Shown here piece by piece: positions 35,809 to 43,807 of a DNA stretch of 64,000 nt. The stretch covers positions 1,426,001 to 1,490,000 of the forward strand of contig NZ_CP093845.1 in assembly GCF_024732245.1 (NCBI RefSeq). Reading direction: 5' to 3'. The stretch is from Dietzia sp. B32 (GTDB lineage: Bacteria; Actinomycetota; Actinomycetes; Mycobacteriales; Mycobacteriaceae). Positions within the stretch are counted from its first letter, which is position 1; each line of letters begins with the position of its first letter. The notes beneath the pieces were generated by a model that was given only the letters and a program-made list of their open reading frames with translations, had not been told where the DNA came from and searched no databases. The translations under genes and the position numbers were made by a program.

Positions 35809-36635
35809 GAGGCGCCCCCGGCCTGTGTGAGCGCGAGATCCGGGTCGACTGTCGGAGTGGCGGCGAGCGGCGCGTCGGGTCCGGCGGGCGATGCGGCCAC
35901 CGCGATCGCGAAGTCCGCGATCGCCGCGCTGAGCAGGCCCTGCGCGGACAACTGCGGGGCGTGACCGGTGTGGAGGGTGACGACCCGCGCACCCGGGGTG
36001 AGCTGCTGCATGCGGCGCTGTGCGACGATCGGCACGGTGCGGTCCCAGGTCGCCTCGATGTACAGCCTCGGCACCCTGCCGAACCGATCTACGGTCCACC
36101 GTGGGGCGATGAGTCGCGCGCTCTCCTGCTGCGGCCGCAGCCGCCTCGAGGCGGCGATCGCCTCCCCCGCCGGGGCATCGTGGAAGAACACCGCCGCGGC
36201 CGCCTCGGGAGGGACCGCGGTCACCCGGCCGCCTGCCCCCGGCTCGAGCCACCGGGAGATCCCGACGTCCGCTCGGAGCCCCAGGCCGGCGCACAGTGCG
36301 GCGAAGTCCATTCCGGAGGGCAGCATCATGCCCGCGACGAACGCCACCCCGGCGACCCGGTCGGGCATCCGCTCCGCGACCTGGGTGACCACGACACCGC
36401 CGCCCGAGTGCCCCACGAGCACGGCGGGCCGCTCCAGCCGCCGCACCAACGCGCACACGTGATCGGTGAGGATGCCGAGGTCGACCACCTCGCCGTCGTC
36501 CACCACGCCCTCGACCCCCACGCCCGGTAGCTCGACCACGTGCGGGCGCAGGCCCGCCGCGCGCAACGGACCGGTGACGGTGTCCCACACCCAGCCTCCG
36601 GCCCACGCGCCGTGGACCAGGACGACGTCCGTCAC
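35805..36635 (-). CDS. Alpha/beta-hydrolase
   Basis: A 276-residue alpha/beta-hydrolase of the esterase/hydroxynitrile-lyase-like group. VLVHGAWAGGWVWD forms the oxyanion region, GHSGGG holds the nucleophile Ser (near residue 76), and TLHTGHAPQLS carries the catalytic His. Substrate unknown. Embedded by GTGA overlaps between the 2OG oxygenase and DUF6986 genes, so it belongs to the allantoin transcription unit. It might act on a ureido or amide intermediate. Confidence 0.87.
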   Translation of the reverse strand: MTDVVLVHGAWAGGWVWDTVTGPLRAAGLRPHVVELPGVGVEGVVDDGEVVDLGILTDHVCALVRRLERPAVLVGHSGGGVVVTQVAERMPDRVAGVAFVAGMMLPSGMDFAALCAGLGLRADVGISRWLEPGAGGRVTAVPPEAAAAVFFHDAPAGEAIAASRRLRPQQESARLIAPRWTVDRFGRVPRLYIEATWDRTVPIVAQRRMQQLTPGARVVTLHTGHAPQLSAQGLLSAAIADFAIAVAASPAGPDAPLAATPTVDPDLALTQAGGAS

Positions 36636-37729
36636 GGCGCGATCACCGAGCCGGACGCCGCGAGCACCCGGGCGGCCTCGCGGACCGCGGCGGTGTTGGC
36701 CCTGCCGTGGCGGGAGCCGGCGAGCTTCGCGGCGATGTGGTCGCGGACCGAGATGGGCTCGTAGGCGTCCCCGTCGGCGCCGACGAACTCCGGCAGGGTG
36801 CCCACCACGGCATCGACGTTGCCGTCGTGGAAGAACGCTGCCGAGCGGCGCCGCACGATGCCGCCGTCCACGACGGGCGGCGCGACGCGGTGCAGGGTCG
36901 ACATCCAGCGGTCATTGGTCAGCCGCGCGGTGAGGTCACCGAGGTTGACCAGCAGCCCGCCCTCGACGGGCTGGACGTCGTGCCACACGCCGTCGGTGCC
37001 GAGGACCTGGAGTCCGGCGACCCGGTCGGCCCACAGGACGGTGACCAGCCCGAAGTCGGTGTGCTCACCCATCCCGCGGAGCTCGCCGTCGAGGGTCACA
37101 GGCCCCTCCGGCAGCGCATAGTTCACCATGCGCAGCACGTCGATCGAGTGGTCGGTGAGCTGCTCGAAGATCCCGGGCGGCTGGCCGAGGGCGTCGGCAA
37201 AGACGCGGGTCAAGGTCCGGGCGACGCGGGAGGCCTCGGCGAAGTAGGCGTCGATCCGGGCGCGGAAGCCGTCGACCTCCGGCCAGACGTTGATGCCGTA
37301 GTCGGCCTCGTCGAGGTCGAGATCCTGCTCGAGCGCGGTGAACGATCGCGCCTCGACGCCCACGTTGAACGCCTCGAAGAAGTCGTTCATCCGCCCGGCT
37401 GACTCCACGCCCAGGCTCAGGCTCAGCGCCTCGCTCTTCGGCGGGCTGTACCCGCGGTTCGCGTCGGGCACCCGGTAGGCGTTCTTGGCCTCGAGAGGCA
37501 GTGCGAAGAAGGCGTCGATCGCGGTAGCGAGCCCGTCGATGACCGTGGGCGCGATCCCATGGCCGACGATCTGGATGAACCCGACGCTCGAACAGGCCTC
37601 GTCGATCTCGCGGGCGACCCGGGCCCGTGCGGTGGCGATCGCCGGGTCGGCGGCCGGGTCTGCAGGTCCGGGTTCGGTGACGTACGGGGAGATGTCGACG
37701 ATGGGGACGTGGAACGCGGGAGGGGTCAT
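36632..37729 (-). CDS. 2-oxoglutarate/Fe(II)-dependent oxygenase (isopenicillin N synthase-like)
   Basis: A 365-residue oxygenase with the DIOX N-domain (VPIVDISPY) and the jelly-roll core. Iron ligands are His223 and Asp225 (GEHTDFG) and His280 (STLHRV); the 2OG-binding Arg-x-Ser is at 294-296. IPNS-type oxygenases include thymine-7-hydroxylase, so a nucleobase or ureide substrate is possible. It heads the 2OG-hydrolase-DUF6986-allantoinase-allantoicase unit and carries a four-box GlnR-like array 53 bases upstream. Confidence 0.9.
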   Translation of the reverse strand: MTPPAFHVPIVDISPYVTEPGPADPAADPAIATARARVAREIDEACSSVGFIQIVGHGIAPTVIDGLATAIDAFFALPLEAKNAYRVPDANRGYSPPKSEALSLSLGVESAGRMNDFFEAFNVGVEARSFTALEQDLDLDEADYGINVWPEVDGFRARIDAYFAEASRVARTLTRVFADALGQPPGIFEQLTDHSIDVLRMVNYALPEGPVTLDGELRGMGEHTDFGLVTVLWADRVAGLQVLGTDGVWHDVQPVEGGLLVNLGDLTARLTNDRWMSTLHRVAPPVVDGGIVRRRSAAFFHDGNVDAVVGTLPEFVGADGDAYEPISVRDHIAAKLAGSRHGRANTAAVREAARVLAASGSVIAP

Positions 37730-37781
37730 CTGTGTCTCCTGGGGCTGCGCTGACGTTGCGCTACATGTGTATCGACGCGCG

Positions 37782-37819
37782 GTTCCGGCACGGTCACTGA
37801 AGCGTGTCCCCCGTGTTAC
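37782..37819 (-). promoter_or_regulatory. Four-box GlnR-like array upstream of the allantoin operon
   Basis: Plus-strand GTTCC (37782), GTCAC (37793), GTGTC (37804) and GTTAC (37815) are spaced 11 bases apart without exception. It is one of the cleanest arrays in the window and lies 53-90 bases before the 2OG oxygenase start. Confidence 0.6.
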
Positions 37820-37849
37820 GTCGCGGGTGGGGTGGCTCGGCGGCCGCGT

Positions 37850-38962
37850 TCACCGGTGGATCGCGGCGTCCATCCCCACGAGAGGCGACCCGGTTCCGCC
37901 CCGGTGGTGGGCGACGAGCTCGGCCGCGATCGACAGTGCCGTCTCCGCCGCCGTGCGGGCGCCGAGGTCCAGCCCGATCGGCGAGTGCACGCGCTGCAGC
38001 GCCGCCTCGGGGACCCCCTCCGCGCGCAGGTCCGTCATCCGCTGGGTGTGGGTGCGGCGGCTACCCATCGCCCCGATGTACCCGGCGCGGGTCCGCAGCG
38101 CCTCGACCAGCAGCGGGAGGTCGAACCTCGGATCGTGGGTGAGGACGCAGATCGCGGTGGAGGCGTCGACGCGGGTCCCGGCGAGGTACTCGTGTGGCCA
38201 GCACCGCACCACCTCGGCGGCCGCCGGGAAGCGCTCGGCAGCCGCGAACACCGGACGGGCATCGCACACCGTCACCCGGTAGCCCAGCTGGGCGCCGAGC
38301 GGCACGAGGGCCTCGGCGAACGCCGTCGCCCCGAACACCAGCAGCCGTGGTGGGTCGAGCCGGTGCAGGAATACGCGCGCGGGCAGGCCGGCGGTGGTGA
38401 GGCCAGCGGTGGTGACGCCGGTTCCGCGTCCCTCGGCGATCGCCGCGGCCACCGGCCCGCGGGCCCAGGGCGGGGCCTCGTCGTCGTCGACCCCTGTCCC
38501 CCCGTCTCCTCCCACCACCATCCACTGCCCGGCGCAGGGGCCGTCCAGGACGGTGGCCGCGACCACGGCGCGGCGCTCGCGCGCGGCGGCGATGAGGCGA
38601 TCGGCAGGGTGAACGGCGCCCGGGGGTGAGTCCTCGGCGGCGAGGGATTCGACGAAAACCTCGAGCGATCCGCCGCAGGTGGGGCCGACATCGAGTAGTG
38701 GGTCGGGGAGCTCGTCGCCGTCCGGACCGAACCGCGCGAGGGCCGGGCGACCGTCGGCGAGGGCCTGCTCGCAGAGGGTGTACACCGCCGCGTCCACGCA
38801 GCCACCGGAGACGCCGCCGACCACGTCCCCGGTCGCGGAGACGGCCATCGCGGTGCCCGGGGCCAGCGGCGCCGACCCTCCCGTCGCGACGACCCGGGCC
38901 AGCGCGCACGCGATGCCGGCGCTGCGCCAGCGGGCCAGCGTCTCGGCCACGAAGATGTCCAT
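37850..38962 (-). CDS. xdhC: XdhC/CoxI-family molybdenum-enzyme maturation protein
   Basis: A 370-residue XdhC-type protein that binds molybdenum cofactor and assists insertion into xanthine-dehydrogenase-type enzymes. The N-terminal domain has RVVATGGSAPLAPGTAMAV and GGVSGGCVDAAV; the C-terminal Rossmann domain includes LLVFGATAFAEAL, CVLTHDPRFDLPLL and YIGAMGSRRTHTQR. It lies 22 kb from the XDH genes yet in the same regulatory set, judging from a GlnR-like pair upstream. Likely serves the 13410-16957 hydroxylase. Confidence 0.92.
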   Translation of the reverse strand: MDIFVAETLARWRSAGIACALARVVATGGSAPLAPGTAMAVSATGDVVGGVSGGCVDAAVYTLCEQALADGRPALARFGPDGDELPDPLLDVGPTCGGSLEVFVESLAAEDSPPGAVHPADRLIAAARERRAVVAATVLDGPCAGQWMVVGGDGGTGVDDDEAPPWARGPVAAAIAEGRGTGVTTAGLTTAGLPARVFLHRLDPPRLLVFGATAFAEALVPLGAQLGYRVTVCDARPVFAAAERFPAAAEVVRCWPHEYLAGTRVDASTAICVLTHDPRFDLPLLVEALRTRAGYIGAMGSRRTHTQRMTDLRAEGVPEAALQRVHSPIGLDLGARTAAETALSIAAELVAHHRGGTGSPLVGMDAAIHR

Positions 38963-38984
38963 GCGCTCAGGATGGCGAGGTCAC

Positions 38985-39000
38985 GTTGCCGAGGTGTTAC
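38985..39000 (-). promoter_or_regulatory. GlnR-like pair upstream of xdhC
   Basis: Plus-strand GTTGC-n6-GTTAC, read toward xdhC as GTAAC-n6-GCAAC, starting 23 bases before its ATG. Confidence 0.4.
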
Positions 39001-39009
39001 CGCCGGGAT

Positions 39010-39339
39010 TCAGTCGTGGCGCGCGCCCATGAGGTGCAGGATCCGGTGCACGGTGTCGTCGACGAGGGTGTAGCGCACGATGCGACCGTCGGCCGCGTCG
39101 CGGGTCGCGCTGACCCAGCCCTGCTCGCGCAGGATCCGCAGGGCCTGGGAGGCCGCATTGCGCGTGATGCCGACGGCCCCCGCCAGGTCGGACACCGTCG
39201 CGACGCCCGGCCCGGCGTGGTGCATGTGCGCGAGGAGACCGAGGCGGGTGGGGTCGGCGAGCAGGTCGAATCGCGCGGCCCAGTCGTTCACGTCCATCGG
39301 CTCACGTCCATCGGTTCCTCCGTAACAGCCGCGACACAT
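39010..39339 (-). CDS. ArsR-family (SmtB/NmtR-like) HTH regulator
   Basis: A 109-residue winged-helix regulator. FDLLADPTRLGLLAHM and the recognition helix TRNAASQALRILREQGWV follow the ArsR pattern. The C-terminal helix DDTVHRILHLMGARHD resembles the metal-binding alpha-5 helix of SmtB/NmtR proteins, and the N-terminus carries Cys2 and Cys5. The start ATG 39339 has GAGG five bases upstream; ATG 39297 is an alternative. It diverges from the nickel-type ABC transporter, with a perfect 16-bp palindrome between them. Sensing of nickel or cobalt is a reasonable inference. Confidence 0.85.
   Translation of the reverse strand: MCRGCYGGTDGREPMDVNDWAARFDLLADPTRLGLLAHMHHAGPGVATVSDLAGAVGITRNAASQALRILREQGWVSATRDAADGRIVRYTLVDDTVHRILHLMGARHD
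39322..39337 (+). promoter_or_regulatory. GlnR-like box upstream of the nickel-type transporter
   Basis: GTAAC-n6-GACAC reading toward the transporter, identical in both 5-mers and spacing to the box upstream of ureA. It overlaps the extreme 5' end of the ArsR gene if the longer start is used. Confidence 0.45.
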
Positions 39340-39364
39340 TCTGCCTCTACGCTCAGCGCGCTAG

Positions 39365-39380
39365 GTGTCCGGCCGGACAC
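39365..39380. promoter_or_regulatory. Perfect 16-bp palindrome, candidate ArsR operator
   Basis: GTGTCCGGCCGGACAC lies in the divergent gap, 27 bases before the transporter start and 25 after the ArsR start. It could be the metal-responsive operator. Its outer 5-mers also have six-base spacing, so overlap with GlnR-type recognition is possible. Confidence 0.5.
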
Positions 39381-39406
39381 GTATCTCCCGTGGGCAGGAG
39401 ACGCAC

Positions 39407-41053
39407 TTGAGACCGTTCTACGCCGTCGTCGGTGTGGGCCTCGCACTGGCCCTGGTCGCATCGGGATGCGCGATGCCGTCCGCCGGCGGTGGCGGCGGTG
39501 GCGGCGGTGGCGGCGGCGGCGGCCGGATCGTGCTGGCCGACTCGGGGCCGCTGGGCGAGTTCAACCCGGTCGCCGGGTACGGCTCCACCGGCGTCTCGCC
39601 GCTGTACGAGGGGCTGCTGCGCCCGGCTGCCACGGACGACGAGACGCTGCCCGACCTCGTGCCGTCCCTAGCCGCAGCCGACCCGGAGGTCAGCGACGAC
39701 GGGCTCACCTGGACCGTCCGGTTGCGCGCGGGAGTGCGGTTCCACGACGGCAGCGCGCTGGATTCCGGGGACGTCGCCGCCACCTACCGGGCGGTGGCCG
39801 ATCCGGTGTCGGGCTCGCCGATCGCGTCGGATTACACCTCGATCGCCCGGATCGCCACGCCGGACCCGCTCACGGTGGAGTTCGGACTCGAGGCACCGGA
39901 CCCGGGGATGCCCGCGCGACTACTGCTCGGGATCACCCCGTCCGAACTGCTCGCGCCGGGGCCGGCGGCGGAGTCCCCGCTCAACACCGCGCCCGTCGGC
40001 ACGGGGCCGTACCGGTTGGAGCGACTCTCCCCCGGCGAAGCCGTGCTCGTGGGCGATCCCGACCACCGCGACGGCGCCCCCGACGTCGACACCCTCGTCC
40101 TGCGATCGGTGCCCGACGAGAACGCCCGCGCCCAGATGGTCCTCACCGGCGAGGTCGACGGCACCGTCCTGCCGCCCGCACTGGCTGCCGGGCTCGCCGG
40201 CCGCGACGGGCTGGAGCTGGTGTCGGTGGGCAGCGCCGACTGGCGGGCCGTGGCCCTGCCCACCGCGCACCCCTTCACCGGCGACCCGGCGGTCCGGCGC
40301 GCGTTGTCGCTGGCCGTGGACCGCGAGTCGCTGGTCGAGTACGTCCTGGCCGGACACGGCCGGCCCGCCACCTCGCCGATCACCGACGCCTACCCGGAGC
40401 ACGAGCCGGAGGGCGAGGCCGGTGAGCAAGCCCACGCGGACCCGGCCGCGCGCCGGGCCGAAGCGCGGGGCCAGCTCGCGGAGGCCGGGTGGCGGCCCGG
40501 GCCGGACGGGGTGCTGGTCCGCGGGGGCTCCGCCGACAGGGCAGAGTTCGTGCTGGCCTATCCCGCCGCCGACTCGCTGCGCCGCGAACTCGCCTCGGCG
40601 GTGGCCGACCAGCTGCGCGAGGTGGGCGTGGCCGTGGAACTGTGGGGCGGGACGTGGGACGAGATCGAGGCCCGCGCCGGGGAGGTGGCGGTCCTGCTCG
40701 GCGGCGGCGACAACCCGTACACCGTCGACACCCAGGCCTACCGGACCCTGCACTCGCCGACCCCGCTGTCCGGACCGCTGGACAACCCCGGCGGCTACGG
40801 CGACGCGGACGTCGACCGCGCCCTCGACGCCGCCCGCCGCGCCGCCGACCCGGCCGAACGGACCCGCCTCTACCGGCAGGCCCAGCGGGCGTACCTCCAG
40901 AACCCCGGGCACCTGTTCCTCGTGACGCTCGACCACACCTATCTCGTCCGCGACACCGGCCACACCGGCCCCGCCCCGATCCTCGAACCGCACTCCCACG
41001 GCTCGACCTGGGGTCCGTGGTGGGCGATCGCGCACTGGACGGCCCGCCCGTGA
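39407..41053 (+). CDS. Nickel/peptide-type ABC transporter substrate-binding lipoprotein
   Basis: A 548-residue family 5 (NikA/OppA-like) binding lipoprotein. TTG start with AGGAG six bases before it; a GTG at 39365 would begin inside the palindrome and is rejected. Lipobox VASGC is followed by a 13-Gly tract encoded by a GGCGGT repeat. Family blocks include LVPSLAAADPEVSDDGLTWT, RLRAGVRFHDGS and the PVGTGPYRLE motif. The C-terminus has HSHGSTWGPWW, which could contribute metal contacts. Nickel is inferred from the ArsR partner and urease cluster; peptide transport is the alternative. Confidence 0.83.
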   Translation: MRPFYAVVGVGLALALVASGCAMPSAGGGGGGGGGGGGGRIVLADSGPLGEFNPVAGYGSTGVSPLYEGLLRPAATDDETLPDLVPSLAAADPEVSDDGLTWTVRLRAGVRFHDGSALDSGDVAATYRAVADPVSGSPIASDYTSIARIATPDPLTVEFGLEAPDPGMPARLLLGITPSELLAPGPAAESPLNTAPVGTGPYRLERLSPGEAVLVGDPDHRDGAPDVDTLVLRSVPDENARAQMVLTGEVDGTVLPPALAAGLAGRDGLELVSVGSADWRAVALPTAHPFTGDPAVRRALSLAVDRESLVEYVLAGHGRPATSPITDAYPEHEPEGEAGEQAHADPAARRAEARGQLAEAGWRPGPDGVLVRGGSADRAEFVLAYPAADSLRRELASAVADQLREVGVAVELWGGTWDEIEARAGEVAVLLGGGDNPYTVDTQAYRTLHSPTPLSGPLDNPGGYGDADVDRALDAARRAADPAERTRLYRQAQRAYLQNPGHLFLVTLDHTYLVRDTGHTGPAPILEPHSHGSTWGPWWAIAHWTARP

Positions 41054-42045
41054 TCCGGCGACTTCGTGAACGGCGGGCCGACCTCGCACGCGTCACGGCC
41101 CGCCGGGCGCTCGCCGCGCCGATCGTCGTGCTCGCCGTGACGCTGGCGGCGTTCGTCATGGCCGACGCGTCACCGCTCGACCCGCTGGCCGCCCACCTCG
41201 GCGACGGGTACGAACGCCTGACCGACGCCGAGCGCTCGGCCGCCGCCGTCGCCCTCGGCGTCGATCGGCCCTGGTGGCAGGCCTGGACACTGTGGATCGC
41301 GGGACTGGCGACCGGCGATGCCGGCTACTCCCCCACGTACCGCCAACCGGTGCTGGACGTGCTCACCGAGCGGCTTCCGTGGACCGTGGGACTGTCGGCG
41401 GTGGGGTTGGGGATCGCCCTCGTCGTCGTCGTCCTCTCCGGCCTCATCGCGGCGGCGCGCCCCCACGGCGCGGTCGACCGGGCACTCGCCGGGGCGGCGG
41501 TCGCGCTGAGTTCGATTCCGACGTTCGCGCTGGCCCTGGGCTCGGTCGCGGTGTTCTCGGTGGCGCTGGGGTGGCTGCCCGTCTCCGGTGCGGCCCCGCC
41601 CGGGCAGTCGGCCACGGTGGGCGGCGTCCTGCGCTACGGCGTGCTGCCCGCGGTCGTGCTGGCCGCCGGGCAGGTGCCGTGGATGCTGCTCGCGTACCGA
41701 CGGGCGGTGCTCGACGCGGAGGCGTCGCCGGCGGTCGCCGAGGCCCGGGCGCGCGGCCTGAGCGAATGGACCGTCCTGACCGGGCACGTCGCTCCCGTGG
41801 CCTGGGCGCCGCTGGTCGCGCTGCTCGGCTCGCGGGTGCCCGAGGTGATGATCGGATCGCTGGTGGTGGAGACGGTGTTCGCCTGGCCCGGGTTGTCGTC
41901 CGCGACCGTCGACGCCGCGCTGGGGGCCGACTTCGCCCTGCTCGCGGCGGTGACGGTCGCCGCCGCGCTCACCGTTCTGGTCGGCACGTGGCTCGCCGAC
42001 TGCCTGCTGCTCATCGCCGACCCGAGGGTGCGGATCGATGCGTGA
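41050..42045 (+). CDS. Nickel/peptide-type ABC transporter permease (NikB-like)
   Basis: A 331-residue DppB/NikB-family permease. The N-terminal helix (PIVVLAVTLAAFVMADASPLDP) and the conserved inner-membrane loop AEARARGLSEWTVLTGHV are visible, with about six hydrophobic segments. GTG start by GTGA overlap with the binding protein. It overlaps the next gene by 8 bases. Confidence 0.88.
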   Translation: MIRRLRERRADLARVTARRALAAPIVVLAVTLAAFVMADASPLDPLAAHLGDGYERLTDAERSAAAVALGVDRPWWQAWTLWIAGLATGDAGYSPTYRQPVLDVLTERLPWTVGLSAVGLGIALVVVVLSGLIAAARPHGAVDRALAGAAVALSSIPTFALALGSVAVFSVALGWLPVSGAAPPGQSATVGGVLRYGVLPAVVLAAGQVPWMLLAYRRAVLDAEASPAVAEARARGLSEWTVLTGHVAPVAWAPLVALLGSRVPEVMIGSLVVETVFAWPGLSSATVDAALGADFALLAAVTVAAALTVLVGTWLADCLLLIADPRVRIDA

Positions 42046-43807
42046 TCGGTCGGTGGCGCGGGGGTCGGTGGCGCGGGGGTCGGTGGCGCGGGGGTTGTCC
42101 GGCCGCCGGGCCGCGGGGACCGTGCTGCTGACGGTGCTCGTCGCGTTCGCGCTGGCCTGGCCCGTGATCGCGCCCGCCGGGATGGCGGCGTCGGGCTACC
42201 TGTCGGCCGATCTGCCACCGACGTGGGCGCACCCGATGGGCACCGACGGGCTCGGCCAGGACCTGTCCGTGCGGGTGGCTCAGGCGCTGCGGGTGTCATT
42301 GGCGGTCGCCGCGGGTGCGGCCGTGCTCGCCGGGGCGCTCGGCGTGGCCGTGGGGGCCGCAGCCGCGGCGGTCGGAGGTCGGATCGATGCCGCACTCATG
42401 CGGTGCACCGATGCGGTCGCCGCCGTTCCGCACCTGCTCGCCACCGTCGTGGTGGTGGCGCTGTTCCGGGGCTCGCTCGCCGCCATCGTGACGGCACTGG
42501 CGCTGACGCACTGGCCCGCCGTCGCGCGGGTGGTGCGGGCCGAGGCGCAGAAGGTCATGGCCTCGCGATACGTGGCCGCCTCCCGCGTTGCCGGTGCGTC
42601 CCCGCTCCAGCTCGCGCGGTGGCACGTGGTTCCGGCCGTGGTGGGGCAGGCCGGCCTGGCGATGGTGCTCATGGTCCCGCACGCGGTGTGGCACGAGTCG
42701 ACGCTGTCGTTCCTGGGCATCGGGATGCCGCCCGAACGACCGAGCCTGGGCACGCTGATCGCGCTCTCCCAGTCCGGCCTGCTGCTCGGCCGGTGGTGGC
42801 CGCTGATCTTCCCCACCGCCGCGCTCATCGCGGTGACCGTGGCGGTGGCGCTGCTGGGGCCCGGGTCTGGGCGCCGGGGGCGCGGGGCGGTGGGGCGAGG
42901 AGCGGTGCGGGGCGGGGCGGGGCGGCGAGGAGCGGTGCGGGGCGGGGTGCTGCGGGGCGGGGCCTCCGACCGCGACGACCACAACCCCGACGACGACGAG
43001 GTGGGCGCCTGCCGCGCGGGCCTGACGGTGGTCGATCTCGTGGTGGCGCACCCCGGCCGCAGCTCGAACGCGAGGGCGGGCATCGGACCGGACCCGGGCG
43101 CGGGGGCCGACCGGGGCCCGGGCACGGTGACGGCCGTCGACGGGGTGTCCCTGAGGATCACGCCGGGCCGGCTCGTAGCGCTCGTCGGTCCCTCGGGCGC
43201 CGGCAAGTCCAGCCTGCTCGACGCGTGCGCCGGGCTGACGCCCCCGGGAGCGATCACCACGGGCCGGATGGAGGTGGGCCCCGGTGGGTCGACCGGGCAC
43301 GTCCCCCAGTCCGCCGCGTACGCGTTCACCCCGACCCGGCACGTGCGGGGCCAACTCGAAGAGGGGCTCGCGGTGACCCGCGGGGGCAGTGGCTCCCGCT
43401 GCGCCCGTGACGTCGACGCACTGTGTCGCCTGGTGGGGGTCGATCCCGCCCTGGCCGACCGGTACCCGCATCAGCTCTCCGGCGGCCAACTCCGCCGGAT
43501 GGCGATCGCGGCCGCCCTGAGCGCCGGGCCCACGGTGCTGCTCGCCGACGAGCCCACCACCGGGCTCGACCCCGACCTGGCCGTGCGCGTCCTGGCCCGG
43601 CTTCGCCGCCTCGCCGACGAGACCGGGATCGCCGTGCTCCTCGCGACCCACGATCTGGACGCGCTCGACGCGAGCGGCGTCGCGGACGAGGTCCTCGGAA
43701 TGCGCGGGGGGCGATTGCAGGGGGCGGCGCCTGACTCCGTGTCAGCAGCGTCGGCGGCGGCGGCGGCGGCGCCTTCCACACCGCCCGCGGAGTTGGTGTC
43801 GTCATGA
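42038..43807 (+). CDS. Permease-ATPase fusion of nickel/peptide ABC transporter (NikC-NikD-like)
   Basis: A 589-residue fusion. Residues 1-270 are a DppC/NikC-type permease (HPMGTDGLGQDLSVRV near 65; SRYVAASRVAGASPLQLARWHV near 170). A Gly/Arg-rich linker of about 45 residues follows, from the G-rich DNA at 42870-42965. The ATPase part (about 335-560) has Walker A GPSGAGKSS, signature LSGGQLRRM and Walker B VLLADEPTTGLD. The N-terminus begins with three RGSVA units encoded by a 15-bp triplicate (42049-42093). The frame is continuous, so the protein probably assembles as a half-size ABC subunit with a tethered nucleotide domain. Confidence 0.87.
   Translation: MRDRSVARGSVARGSVARGLSGRRAAGTVLLTVLVAFALAWPVIAPAGMAASGYLSADLPPTWAHPMGTDGLGQDLSVRVAQALRVSLAVAAGAAVLAGALGVAVGAAAAAVGGRIDAALMRCTDAVAAVPHLLATVVVVALFRGSLAAIVTALALTHWPAVARVVRAEAQKVMASRYVAASRVAGASPLQLARWHVVPAVVGQAGLAMVLMVPHAVWHESTLSFLGIGMPPERPSLGTLIALSQSGLLLGRWWPLIFPTAALIAVTVAVALLGPGSGRRGRGAVGRGAVRGGAGRRGAVRGGVLRGGASDRDDHNPDDDEVGACRAGLTVVDLVVAHPGRSSNARAGIGPDPGAGADRGPGTVTAVDGVSLRITPGRLVALVGPSGAGKSSLLDACAGLTPPGAITTGRMEVGPGGSTGHVPQSAAYAFTPTRHVRGQLEEGLAVTRGGSGSRCARDVDALCRLVGVDPALADRYPHQLSGGQLRRMAIAAALSAGPTVLLADEPTTGLDPDLAVRVLARLRRLADETGIAVLLATHDLDALDASGVADEVLGMRGGRLQGAAPDSVSAASAAAAAAPSTPPAELVSS

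Noticed and set aside
39481-39522. GGCGGT tandem tract as a CRISPR or regulatory repeat
   Set aside because: It is an in-frame polyglycine linker behind the lipobox of the binding protein.
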